Source: Mycobacteroides franklinii
GTDB lineage: Bacteria > Actinomycetota > Actinomycetes > Mycobacteriales > Mycobacteriaceae
Assembly (NCBI RefSeq): GCF_002013895.1
Contig: NZ_MAFQ01000004.1
Span: 62,001 to 126,000 of the forward strand
Direction of reading: 5' to 3'
DNA length: 64,000 bases
The position numbers and the translations under genes were made by a program. The notes under the pieces are model-generated. The model was given only the letters and a program-made list of their open reading frames with translations. It was not told where the DNA came from and made no database searches. Below are positions 9,004 through 18,724 of this stretch, piece by piece; position 1 is the first letter of the stretch, and every line of letters starts with the position of its first letter.

Positions 9004-9345
9004 ATGGACGCCTTCGCGGTGATCGCCGATCCGACCCGGCGCCGGATCATCGACACCCTTCGCGATGGGTCGGCCGACGTCACGACGTTGATCGAACGGC
9101 TGGACCTCTCCCAGTCGCTGGTCTCCAAGCACCTCGGCGTCCTGCGCGACGCTGGCACTGTTCGGGTGGAGGTCGCCGGCAAGCGCCGGGTCTATCACCT
9201 GGCCGACGATCCCCTGCCCGCCGTGCTGGCTTGGGTGACGCCATATCACCGCACGTGGTCCAACGCCCTCGACCGCCTGACATCCCTCATCGATAGCGAC
9301 TCCGATGTTCACGACAACAAGAAAAAAGAGGACAACCGTGACTAA
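9004..9345 (+). CDS. ArsR-family transcriptional regulator
   Basis: A 113-residue winged-helix repressor. The recognition region LIERLDLSQSLVSKHLGVLRDAGTVRVEVAGKRRVY is typical of the ArsR branch that pairs with SRPBCC/AHSA1 proteins. No cysteine metal-binding motif is present, so it probably does not sense a heavy metal. The gene overlaps the next gene by eight bases, giving an operon of two. The ATG lies directly after the predicted transcription start, so the message is likely leaderless. The palindrome covering its promoter suggests it controls itself, and perhaps also the divergent MFS gene. Confidence 0.88.
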   Translation: MDAFAVIADPTRRRIIDTLRDGSADVTTLIERLDLSQSLVSKHLGVLRDAGTVRVEVAGKRRVYHLADDPLPAVLAWVTPYHRTWSNALDRLTSLIDSDSDVHDNKKKEDNRD

Positions 9346-9847
9346 TCCCCTGGCCGCCACCCTCACGCCGTGCGACGACCACGAGGGCCGATGGGTTCTC
9401 ACCATGTCTCGCGATCTGAACCATCCGCCGGAGAAGGTGTGGCCGTGGCTCGTCGACCCCGACAAGCTGCGCCAGTGGTCACCCGCCATCCCCGACCGCC
9501 CGCTGGATTCGATGGGAGCGGCACACGTTCAGGAGACCTCTGCCGACCCGATACTCGACGGCGAGGTGCTCGCCGTCGATCCACCGCGCGAGCTGATCCA
9601 TCGGTGGGGCCCCGACGACACCCTGCGCTGGCGAATCGAACCCACCGAAAATGGATGCCGATTGACCCTGGAGCATTCAATGGCCGATCGCGGCAACGCT
9701 TCCGGAAATGCAGGCGGTTGGCACATCTGCCTGGACACTCTCACGCTGGCCGTCGACGGGACTCCCCGAGGCCGGGTCGTCGGTGTGGATGCGATGAGGC
9801 ACGACTGGCAAAGCCTCAATGATGGGTACGCCGCAACCCTCGGCTGA
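9338..9847 (+). CDS. SRPBCC/AHSA1-domain protein
   Basis: A 169-residue helix-grip protein of the activator-of-Hsp90-homology (START-like) type, with a hydrophobic cavity that binds lipids or other small molecules. The opening RDLNHPPEKVWPWLVDPDKLRQW and the later TLRWRIEP and RLTLEHSM strands are typical. The GTG at 9338 is chosen because an AAAGAGGA ribosome binding site precedes it. It overlaps the arsR stop. ArsR plus AHSA1 pairs are common in actinobacteria, where the AHSA1 protein may modulate the ligand or repressor. The role here is inferred. Confidence 0.85.
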   Translation: MTNPLAATLTPCDDHEGRWVLTMSRDLNHPPEKVWPWLVDPDKLRQWSPAIPDRPLDSMGAAHVQETSADPILDGEVLAVDPPRELIHRWGPDDTLRWRIEPTENGCRLTLEHSMADRGNASGNAGGWHICLDTLTLAVDGTPRGRVVGVDAMRHDWQSLNDGYAATLG

Positions 9848-10076
9848 GCACTCACAGAATTTGCGGAGCGGATCCACACCGACCCCAGCTCCGGCAACTG
9901 ACGCGGTCACGATCCTGCGCCTAAATCCGCAGATCATGCACACTATAAACGTAGTGGGCAATGTGCCACATTCGCCTTTTCGGCACCTTTGAGGTATAGC
10001 GCTATCGATTTGCCCAAATTACTCTCAGGCAACAGCACTCGGCAACGACGCCGAGCGCTGGCACGGGAGGGTCGCG

Positions 10077-11651
10077 ATGGCTGCACAGCATTCGGTCTCG
10101 GGGAAACGTCAGCCATTTCGGCGATACGTCGCGACCACCGCAGCGGTGGCGGCGACATGTACCGTCCTGGCGCCGGTGGCGATGGAGTCAGGGACCATCG
10201 CCTCCACGCTCGCCTCGTACGTCATCGGGGTCGGCGGAAACAACGACGGCGCAAGTGCCAACATCCCTCATAAGCTCGGCGGGGCATACAGCGTCGACTA
10301 CCACCCGGTCTCGTATCCGGGTGCCATCTGGCCGGTCAGCGGCCTCACCGCACCCACATTCAAAACCTCTGTGACGCAGGGCCACACCAACCTCAACAAC
10401 GAAATCGCCACAGCAGGCAATCAGCCGATCACCATCGTCGGCTACTCCCTGGGGGCCGTCGTGGTGAGCAGATCGCATAGCGATCTGCAGAAGCAGTATC
10501 CCCATGGCAATCCCGACATTCAGTTTGTGCTGATGGGCAGTGCAAACACACCGAACGGCGGCATCTTCGCCCGATTCCCGTGGTTGAAGATTCCTTTCGC
10601 CGATATCGAATCCAATGGCGCCTGGGAACCCGACCAATTCAAGACGACGGTGATCAACACCGAGTACGACACCTACGGAGACTTCCCCGCCTATTTCAAT
10701 CCGCTCGCGCTCGCCAATTCCATTGCGGCGATTCGGTATGCGCATCCCGATGTGTACTACGACAGCATCGACCCCGCAACGCTCGATGACCCCAACAACC
10801 CCAACGTGATCAAGTCGGTGAAGGGCAACACCACCTACTACCTGGTCCGGGCCGAACACCTACCGCTGCTGCAGCCGCTGCGCGACCTCACCAATCCCGT
10901 CGGCGCATCCTTCGTGCTGGATGCCATCGAGCCCACCCTGCGGGTGTTCATCGATATGGCCTACGACCGCGACACCAGCCCGGGAACCACCAAACCATTC
11001 AGCCTCTTCACCCCGCCGAAGAACATCGTCGACGCCGTCAACAAGCTGCCCGGCGCCATCGAGGAGGGCGCACACAACTTCGAGAACGGATTGTCGGGCG
11101 GGACCCCCAAACAGCCGGCACCCACCGAAAAACCCGCTAATCCCCCTGCCCCTCAAACGGATACCCCGAAGTCTGCGCCCCCGGCGGCTCAGGCGCCCGC
11201 ACCCGAGGCACCCAAACCACCGGTTCTCACCCTCACCACCGCCGAGCCGTCCACGCCCCCGGCACCGGCCAAGGCCCCCGATCTCACCGCGATCGCCGTC
11301 GGCTCCCACGTCAGTGCCCCGGCGCGACTGTCCGAGGAAAAGCCCGACACCAAATCTGAGGTGAAGCCGGAAACGAAGCCCGATGAAAAGCCTGCACCGG
11401 CAACGACCTCGAACACTACGAAGCCGACGCTGCGCCTACCGAAACTGCCTGTCTCACAGCCCGGTACGACACCGAAGAGTCCCAAGCTCCCGTCACTCAA
11501 GGACCGCCTCAAGTCCATTCCGGGCCTCGGCGAGAAGAAAGATTCCACCGCAAGCACGTCGAGCAAGACATCAGAGTCCACGAGTTCGCCGGACCACAGC
11601 AGCGAAAAGAGCTCGAATCACACCTCCGAAAAGGGCCACAGCGCCGCGTAA
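10077..11651 (+). CDS. Exported PE-PPE-domain serine hydrolase with long Pro-rich tail
   Basis: A 524-residue protein. Residues 15-45 form an N-terminal hydrophobic export signal. Residues 50-300 are an alpha/beta hydrolase of the PE-PPE family (PF08237), with the nucleophile in GYSLG at about Ser124, near NNEIATAGNQPITIVGYSLGA. Members act as cutinase-like esterases on lipids. Unlike PE or PPE proteins it has no PE/PPE head. The last 190 residues are rich in Pro, Ala, Lys, Ser and Thr, suggesting a disordered wall-spanning tail. A GGGAGGG ribosome binding site precedes the ATG. It is monocistronic and convergent with the YHYH gene. Confidence 0.82.
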   Translation: MAAQHSVSGKRQPFRRYVATTAAVAATCTVLAPVAMESGTIASTLASYVIGVGGNNDGASANIPHKLGGAYSVDYHPVSYPGAIWPVSGLTAPTFKTSVTQGHTNLNNEIATAGNQPITIVGYSLGAVVVSRSHSDLQKQYPHGNPDIQFVLMGSANTPNGGIFARFPWLKIPFADIESNGAWEPDQFKTTVINTEYDTYGDFPAYFNPLALANSIAAIRYAHPDVYYDSIDPATLDDPNNPNVIKSVKGNTTYYLVRAEHLPLLQPLRDLTNPVGASFVLDAIEPTLRVFIDMAYDRDTSPGTTKPFSLFTPPKNIVDAVNKLPGAIEEGAHNFENGLSGGTPKQPAPTEKPANPPAPQTDTPKSAPPAAQAPAPEAPKPPVLTLTTAEPSTPPAPAKAPDLTAIAVGSHVSAPARLSEEKPDTKSEVKPETKPDEKPAPATTSNTTKPTLRLPKLPVSQPGTTPKSPKLPSLKDRLKSIPGLGEKKDSTASTSSKTSESTSSPDHSSEKSSNHTSEKGHSAA

Positions 11652-11686
11652 TCCGGCTCCGTCGCCGAGTGCTTGATCGACGGCGG

Positions 11687-12658
11687 TCAGCGGCCCGCGG
11701 GCGGTTCCGGCGGCTGCGCCCTGCCCTGCACAGTGGTGGGCCGACCCCGAAAGCAGTTCACCGAATACGGGTAGTCCCGTGTCAGCACGTAGTGATACGT
11801 CTCGACGTCCCGGCCGTCCAGGCCCACACTGCTCGTGATCCCGTGGCATTCATCGAGATCCCTTGTGGTGAGGATGTTTCCGTCACCTATCCGCGCGCCC
11901 GTGATAGGAAACCCGTCGAGCGCGTAGCCCACGACCTCAGCGACACTCGCCGTGGCCAGACACGGGCTGGGCGTGTGGTAGTGGTAACTGCCCGTCACCT
12001 CCGGGTGCCCGGAGCAGTCATCCTGCACCTCCCATGCCCCCGCATCACGGCCCCCGGCATCCAGTGCGCTGAACAACACGACTCCCGAGAGCATCACCCC
12101 CACCTCGTGGCCGATGCACTGCGGAACGCCATAGGTGGGCTCGGAGGCCAGCACATAGGTCAGCTCCTGTGCGCTGATCGCGTTCGGGTTGCGGTCGTAT
12201 TGGTAGGCGGTGTCATCGGTCGCGATCGGGAACCGTCCAGTGGTGTGGTTCCGGGGCAGATCGTTGGTCGTGACAACCCGAACGCTCTCGGACTTCGTCT
12301 CGGAGAACACGCCGTGGTGCCGCACGTGTCCCTGGACGTGCGGCTTCCGGTCGGGGTAGTACCAGCGGCCGTCCTCGGCAAACCATGGACCGCGGACCCC
12401 CGCGCCCATCGCGGCACCCGCCGCGAAACTCTCCGCATAGCGCGGGCACGCGTACACATATCCCCCGCGCGGACCGTCGGTGACGACCTTTCCGTCCCCG
12501 ACCGGCAGCCTGCCGTCGGCGAACAGGTCGCCGTAGTCATGGGTGATATCGAGCGTCAGGTGCCTCGCATCATTCGGCGGTGGCTCGGAACAGGCCCCCA
12601 TGACCGCGACACAAATCAGCCAGATCACAACCCGCGCGTACCGCACGGGACAAGTCAA
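11687..12658 (-). CDS. YHYH-domain lipoprotein
   Basis: A 323-residue exported protein. The N-terminal hydrophobic stretch ends in VMGAC, a possible lipobox that would make it a lipoprotein. The body carries the YHYH domain signature GSYHYHTPSPC followed by a metal-rich-looking segment with paired cysteines and histidines. The domain occurs in bacterial and eukaryotic secreted proteins of unknown function. Translation probably starts at TTG 12658, three bases after the cupin stop. A GTG at 12646 would keep the signal sequence and is an alternative. It is in an operon with the cupin gene upstream. Confidence 0.75.
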   Translation of the reverse strand: MTCPVRYARVVIWLICVAVMGACSEPPPNDARHLTLDITHDYGDLFADGRLPVGDGKVVTDGPRGGYVYACPRYAESFAAGAAMGAGVRGPWFAEDGRWYYPDRKPHVQGHVRHHGVFSETKSESVRVVTTNDLPRNHTTGRFPIATDDTAYQYDRNPNAISAQELTYVLASEPTYGVPQCIGHEVGVMLSGVVLFSALDAGGRDAGAWEVQDDCSGHPEVTGSYHYHTPSPCLATASVAEVVGYALDGFPITGARIGDGNILTTRDLDECHGITSSVGLDGRDVETYHYVLTRDYPYSVNCFRGRPTTVQGRAQPPEPPAGR

Positions 12659-12661
12659 ACA

Positions 12662-13051
12662 TCACCCCTGCGGATAGAAGAGGAAAAGCACGCAGCCCTG
12701 GTCTGACTGGGGAATGTGCCAGGATTGCGCGGGGGCGTGCAGGAAAGTGCCCGCCGGGTAGTCGTTGACCCCGTCGTTGAGCACCCCGGAGACGACGTAC
12801 ACCTCTTCCGGCCCGGGCCGGTGATGATCCTCCCCCGCCCATACCGCTCCCGGCGCGATGGTGGTGATCAGCGCTTTCGCTCCGTTATCGCCCTGCCACA
12901 GCGGCTGGATCGTCACGCCGGGGAAGAGCTCGATCGGGTCGACGTCGGCGGCCGATTTCCACGCGTATCCCGGAGCATCGGGACCGAACTGAGCGGGGTC
13001 ACCCTGGGTGCTCGTCACCACCTGAGCAACCCGATCTGACGGTCTGCACAT
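12662..13051 (-). CDS. Small cupin-domain protein
   Basis: A 129-residue single-domain cupin. The metal-binding signature is visible as EDHHRPGPEEVYVVSGVLNDG and, later, PAGTFLHAPAQSWHIP, giving His-His-Glu and a downstream His, as in the ChrR-like anti-sigma cupins and small dioxygenases. The substrate is unknown. The ATG at 13051 gives the longest protein. GTG codons near 13021 are alternatives that would leave more room for the divergent promoter. It precedes the YHYH lipoprotein gene and is divergent from the small gene at 13095. Confidence 0.78.
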   Translation of the reverse strand: MCRPSDRVAQVVTSTQGDPAQFGPDAPGYAWKSAADVDPIELFPGVTIQPLWQGDNGAKALITTIAPGAVWAGEDHHRPGPEEVYVVSGVLNDGVNDYPAGTFLHAPAQSWHIPQSDQGCVLFLFYPQG

Positions 13052-13094
13052 TCCTCGTGTGGGCCCCGGACGGCGTGTCGACTAGACTGGGTGA

Positions 13095-13259
13095 ATGCCA
13101 GCCAAGACCGACCCAGCCGCGATCGACGACATCGAGCCGCTGGCGGACGAGACTGCCCACCAGGCTCAGCGCGTGGTTGCCGCCTACGCGAACGACGCCG
13201 ACGAATGCCGCATGCTTCTCGCGATGCTCGGTATCGGGCCAACCAAGGTCGACGCGTAA
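13095..13259 (+). CDS. Small conserved protein upstream of otsA
   Basis: A 54-residue open frame running from ATG 13095 to a TAA at 13257-13259. Codon use is strongly mycobacterial (GC-rich third positions). The product is acidic and helical, with a single cysteine (DADECRMLLAML). Mtb has a 54-residue gene (Rv3489) immediately before otsA (Rv3490), so this is probably its counterpart, giving conserved order. It lies 30 bases before otsA on the same strand and is probably co-transcribed with it. The function is unknown. Confidence 0.7.
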   Translation: MPAKTDPAAIDDIEPLADETAHQAQRVVAAYANDADECRMLLAMLGIGPTKVDA

Positions 13260-13289
13260 CTACCTACGTTTCCCTTCTGAGAAACAATC

Positions 13290-14797
<1,508 letters not shown>

Positions 14798-14801
<4 letters not shown>

Positions 14802-15280
14802 AGCGGTGTGATGTAGGAGATCAGCCACTTGTCTCCGGCACGCGTGTAGTCCACCTCAATCGACGAGGAGTCGTACACGGGCGTGCGCGACTGGTCGGTG
14901 ATGGTGCGGTTCATGTACACGACCACCTGCGCCGAGTCCCTATGCGCCGCAATGATTCCGGTTCCTACAATGCTGGTCTGACTGACGATCTTGCGCTGCT
15001 TGGCCTGCGGGATGATCTCCCTGTTGGCCTTGTCTTCGAATTCCCGCCGATACTCGGGGGTCAGCCCCGGGTACTGTTCGTCGAGGCTGCGCTCGACCGT
15101 CTGATAGTCGTATCCGAAGATGCTTCCGACCTGCTTGCCGGCCTGCTTGATGAGCGTCTCGCCCGCGGCCCGGCTTGCCATCGTGTCGACCCGGTGCCAG
15201 TACATCCCGCCGGCCACCGCGGATAACCCGACGACGGCAAGCGCCACTACTGCGACGAAAATTCGTGTCAGCCAACGCAT
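14798..15280 (-). CDS. Mce-associated membrane protein (Rv3492c-like)
   Basis: A 160-residue protein with one N-terminal membrane helix (about 4-26) and an exported domain of mixed helix and strand, the fold class of Mce-associated (Mam) proteins. It is the last gene of the mce4 operon and is thought to stabilise or assist the Mce4 sterol importer. The ATG at 15280 shares one base with the stop of the preceding gene (TAATG), which decides the start. Its stop overlaps the otsA stop by four bases on the other strand. Confidence 0.85.
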
Positions 15281-15990
15281 TAGCTCTGCCCGTCCGGCCA
15301 CCGCAGGTCGTACGCGGTCATAGTTCCTTGTTGATCCTCGGCGACGATCATCCGCATGCGATACGACTTCGAGGGCTCGTTGACCCCCGAGTCGGCGTTG
15401 GTGAGCGTCACCCGGGCGGAGATGAGGATCGAGGCCTTCTTACTCACCTCGTCGATGCTCTCCAGGCTCGCCTTCTTGATCACCACTTCCGAGCTGGTGC
15501 CGGTCTGGTGGTACAGCGCTTTGAGATTGGCGGTGTTGTCGGGATTGAACGTGCCCCGTAACGGTCCGCTGGTGCTGTTGACAAACTGGTCGACGTTCTT
15601 GTCGATGCTGTCCGGGCTGTAGGTCATCATGTTGGTCACCGCCTGCACCGCCGTGTCCACGAAACGCTGATCGCGCGCGGCCCGCAGATCGTCACGGTGC
15701 TGGGCGCGACCCATGAGCGCCAAACCCACTCCCAACGCGGCGATAAGCACCACCGCCAGCACCGCGGCAGCCCGCATCACGCCGCGCGTGTTACCCGGTC
15801 GACGGGTATCGGCAACGGTGGGCTCGGGCTTCGACCGGGCTTCGGTACGGCCCAGCGACACACTGATCGGCTCAGCGCTGGCCTCGCCCGTCGGGCCGGC
15901 CGGACGGGCCGCACGTCGCCGAGTGGTCAGCGATGAGCCGCTTGCGCGAAGAGCATCGGACTCGGCGGCCTTGCTTACTTCTTCGGTCAT
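15280..15990 (-). CDS. Mce-associated membrane protein (Rv3493c-like)
   Basis: A 236-residue Mce-associated protein with a charged cytoplasmic N-terminus (about 1-70), one membrane helix (about 72-95) and an exported C-terminal domain. The start at 15990 overlaps the mce4F stop (ATGA). Residues 13-20 (ALRASGSS) are encoded by a 21-base sequence that occurs again, identically, at the start of the gene at 31659, which suggests a small insertion in the N-terminal tail. The cytoplasmic tail is Ala/Pro/Arg-rich and probably disordered, so it could tolerate it. Confidence 0.85.
   Translation of the reverse strand: MTEEVSKAAESDALRASGSSLTTRRRAARPAGPTGEASAEPISVSLGRTEARSKPEPTVADTRRPGNTRGVMRAAAVLAVVLIAALGVGLALMGRAQHRDDLRAARDQRFVDTAVQAVTNMMTYSPDSIDKNVDQFVNSTSGPLRGTFNPDNTANLKALYHQTGTSSEVVIKKASLESIDEVSKKASILISARVTLTNADSGVNEPSKSYRMRMIVAEDQQGTMTAYDLRWPDGQS
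15932..15952 (+). repeat. Dispersed 21-base repeat, copy 1
   Basis: This 21-base sequence is identical to 32776-32796. Both copies fall near the N-termini of genes that begin at an intercistronic junction, reading LRASGSS on the coding strand. Read on the plus strand it encodes MSRLRE, which resembles MSDLREE in the tandem repeat at 24274-24368. It may belong to a MIRU-like family, which needs a genome-wide count to confirm. Confidence 0.55.
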
Positions 15991-17516
15991 ACCGGCTTCG
16001 GCCCCAGCATCAGATCCGCCCACGTCTCCGCCTCGCTGCCACGGTCCAGTGCAGGCGCGTACACACTCGGCTGATTGTTGGCGTCGAGAAACACACCATT
16101 CTTCGGATCATAGGCACGTGCCGCCATCGGCGCCGATTTCGCTGCTACCGGCATCACGCCGGCACCGGCCGGCGGTGCTTCCGGGGCCGGTGGAGGTGGC
16201 GGCGGCAGCGTCGGAGTACCCGGGTCTGGCTCGGCACCCGGTGGGATATTCGGGAACTTGTTGGGCGGCAGAATGTTCCGCGGATCTTCCACCGGGGTGT
16301 CATACGGGGCGGGCGGGCCGCGCCACGGGTTGCTACCGATCGGCACATAGCCGCGTGGGTCGCGGCACAGCTGAATGGTCGGCGCCCGCTTGCCGGGGAA
16401 TTCCTGGCACGGATAGTTGCGCGCACCGCGCACCGCGCTGGGATCGTTCTGGGCGGTCTTGCAGTACATGTCCCGGGGCAGCTCGCGCAGGGTCTCATCG
16501 GCCGGGGTGCGCATCAGCGGCGCCGGCACGAATCCGGTCAGACATGGCGGCGGGTCACCCAGGTTCAGCCGGAAGTCCAACTTCGCGCCCTCGTCCATGG
16601 GCGCACCACCGGCCACGGTCAGCAGCGCCGAGAACAACGCGGGCAGGATCACCAGCGACTGCTCGATGGACTTGTTGTAGATGACGCCCACACGCCCCAG
16701 ATTGGCCAGGCTCGCCGCCAGCACCGGGAAGGACGGACGAATGCCCGCGAACAGTTGCGAGGCTTCCTCGGTGGCACCCGGCGCCACCTTGAGGAACTGC
16801 CTCAGCTGCGGGTCTGCCTTGACGAAATGCTCAGTCAACGCACCCAGGCTCGACACGGATCCGCGGATGTTGTCACCACTGCGAATCTGGGCATCCAGCA
16901 GCGGCCCCACCTGATCGACGAGTTTGGTGGTGCTGTCGTAGTTGGTGTTGGCCTCTTGGATCAGCAGCCGCGACGAGTCGATCAGCCGGGAAAGCTCCTG
17001 GCCGGATCCGTTGAACGCCTTGAACGCCTCGGCCAGCACCTCGCGCAGCCGGGTGTCGGCGACGGTGTTCACCAGACCGTCCGCCTGGCGCAGCAGCGTC
17101 GAGACGTCGGTGGGAATGGAGGTGCGATCGGTACCTATGACATCGCCTGCCCGCAGGATCCCGACGGCACCCGTCGGGGGCGGCGTCAGATCCACGTACT
17201 GCTCGCCAATGGCCGAGACACTCTTGACGGCGGCCAGCACATTGCCCGGCACCTTCACGTTGTCGTTGATCCGCATGTTGGCAGTGACACCCTGGGGAGT
17301 CAGTTCGACATCGGTGACGCGGCCGATCTGCACACCGCGGAAGGTGACGTTGGCGTTTTGGTACAGCCCGCCCGAGGCGACGAATTGCGCCTGCACATCG
17401 CGCTTTCCGATGCCAAGGGCCGTCGGTACCCGCAGGTAGAAGATCGCCATCAGCGCCACGCTGACTACCGTGACGACCGCGAAGATCGCCAGCTGTATCT
17501 TGATCAGCTTTTCCAT
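15987..17516 (-). CDS. mce4F: Mce4F, sterol importer MCE-family protein
   Basis: A 509-residue MCE protein anchored by an N-terminal helix (about 7-27). The MlaD-type domain follows (about 35-115, including GLYQNANVTFRGVQIGRV), then the coiled helical region (about 130-330) that builds the tunnel, and a long Pro-rich tail ending in an ordered-looking C-terminus. It is the last of six MCE subunits of the Mce4 complex, which imports cholesterol through the cell envelope. The ATG at 17516 shares a base with the mce4E stop (TGATG). Confidence 0.94.
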   Translation of the reverse strand: MEKLIKIQLAIFAVVTVVSVALMAIFYLRVPTALGIGKRDVQAQFVASGGLYQNANVTFRGVQIGRVTDVELTPQGVTANMRINDNVKVPGNVLAAVKSVSAIGEQYVDLTPPPTGAVGILRAGDVIGTDRTSIPTDVSTLLRQADGLVNTVADTRLREVLAEAFKAFNGSGQELSRLIDSSRLLIQEANTNYDSTTKLVDQVGPLLDAQIRSGDNIRGSVSSLGALTEHFVKADPQLRQFLKVAPGATEEASQLFAGIRPSFPVLAASLANLGRVGVIYNKSIEQSLVILPALFSALLTVAGGAPMDEGAKLDFRLNLGDPPPCLTGFVPAPLMRTPADETLRELPRDMYCKTAQNDPSAVRGARNYPCQEFPGKRAPTIQLCRDPRGYVPIGSNPWRGPPAPYDTPVEDPRNILPPNKFPNIPPGAEPDPGTPTLPPPPPPAPEAPPAGAGVMPVAAKSAPMAARAYDPKNGVFLDANNQPSVYAPALDRGSEAETWADLMLGPKPV

Positions 17517-18724
17517 CAGCGGCCGCCTCCCTGCGGTGCGCCGGGTGCCGCGGGTGCGGGCAGATCGAACGGGCTGGTCTCCTTGCCGTTCAGGTTGGCC
17601 ATCGATCCGATGAGCCATTCCGGCGGATTCACCACGTCATTGAAGTGCTGCATGTTCGGGTCGAAGAACGATGTGGTGAAAAGCGTTTCGCCCAAACGCC
17701 GGGCGGTGAGGTCGAACGTCACGAACACGTTCAGGTAGTCACCGCGAACAGCGTTGCGCAGATACTTGGTACTGAACGGGAACGTGGGCAGCAGATCGAG
17801 GCTGTCGATCAGTACGTCCCGGTTCTCCGCCAGTGCCCGAACAACCGGGTACAGCCCCTTGAGGTCGGCGACGATGTCTTCCTTGGTGGTCCGCAGTACC
17901 CGGTCGGTGATCTTCGCGAGGTTCCCCACCGAGCGGAATGCCTCGATGATGTTGGCGCGATTCTCGTTGAGTACCTTCAGCGCGGGTTCGATTGAATCAA
18001 TTGCGCGCCCAAGGGTTTCTTTGTGTTCGGCCAGGACTCGCGAAAACTTGTCGATGCCCTCGATGGCCGAGATGATGTCGTCGCGCTGAGAGTTCAGCGA
18101 CGAGATCAGCGTGGCGAGTTTCGGCAGCACCTGAGTCAAGTTGCCGGTACGCCCCTTGAAGAGGTTGTAGGTCTCGTCGGTGATGTCCTGCAGTGCACCG
18201 AGATTGCCCTTGTTGACCACGACGGACAGCGCCGACAGCACCTCTTCGGTGCTGGGATACTTACCGGTCCGGCTCAGCGGAATGGTGGCTCCGGCGGTCA
18301 GCTTGCCCTCTGCAGGCTCTCCCGCGGGCGCGGCAAGCTCGATGTGCTGCGAGCCGAGCAGGCTGGTCTGGGCAACCTTCGCAACGGCATTCGCCGGCAG
18401 GTGCACTTCCGGCCCCAATGAGACCTTGACCCCGGCATACCAAGAGCCATCCGGCTTTTGGAAGGCATCAATACCCGACACACTGCCCACCGTGACGTCG
18501 TCCACCATCACCGGCGAGTTCTGCGGCAGCGTGGTGACATCGGGCAGCTCGACGGTAATGGTGTAGGACCGCGAACCGTGCCCAGCAGTACCGGGCAGGC
18601 TCAGCGAATTCAGTCCATTGAACTGACATCCGCTGGCGACGACGGTGACACCGATACCCATGGCCACGCCGCGCAGTATGCGATGAGGACCTCGCGCGAA
18701 CTGCGTTGAACTCAGACGGCTCAT
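17516..18724 (-). CDS. mce4E: Mce4E lipoprotein (LprN-like)
   Basis: The lipoprotein subunit of the Mce4 hexamer, 402 residues. An N-terminal signal ends in a lipobox (VVASGC, about residues 28-33). The MlaD domain follows at about 50-130 (TTLPQNSPVMVDDVTVGSV) and then the long helical segment. The lipid anchor at position E is typical of every mce operon. The ATG at 18724 overlaps the mce4D stop (ATGA). Expression follows the operon, hence KstR. Confidence 0.94.
   Translation of the reverse strand: MSRLSSTQFARGPHRILRGVAMGIGVTVVASGCQFNGLNSLSLPGTAGHGSRSYTITVELPDVTTLPQNSPVMVDDVTVGSVSGIDAFQKPDGSWYAGVKVSLGPEVHLPANAVAKVAQTSLLGSQHIELAAPAGEPAEGKLTAGATIPLSRTGKYPSTEEVLSALSVVVNKGNLGALQDITDETYNLFKGRTGNLTQVLPKLATLISSLNSQRDDIISAIEGIDKFSRVLAEHKETLGRAIDSIEPALKVLNENRANIIEAFRSVGNLAKITDRVLRTTKEDIVADLKGLYPVVRALAENRDVLIDSLDLLPTFPFSTKYLRNAVRGDYLNVFVTFDLTARRLGETLFTTSFFDPNMQHFNDVVNPPEWLIGSMANLNGKETSPFDLPAPAAPGAPQGGGR

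Noticed and set aside
15933..17738. Long open frame (over 600 codons) antisense to mce4F
   Set aside because: It mirrors the coding frame of mce4F, has Arg/His/Gln-rich composition and no ribosome binding site. Long antisense frames are expected in GC-rich DNA.
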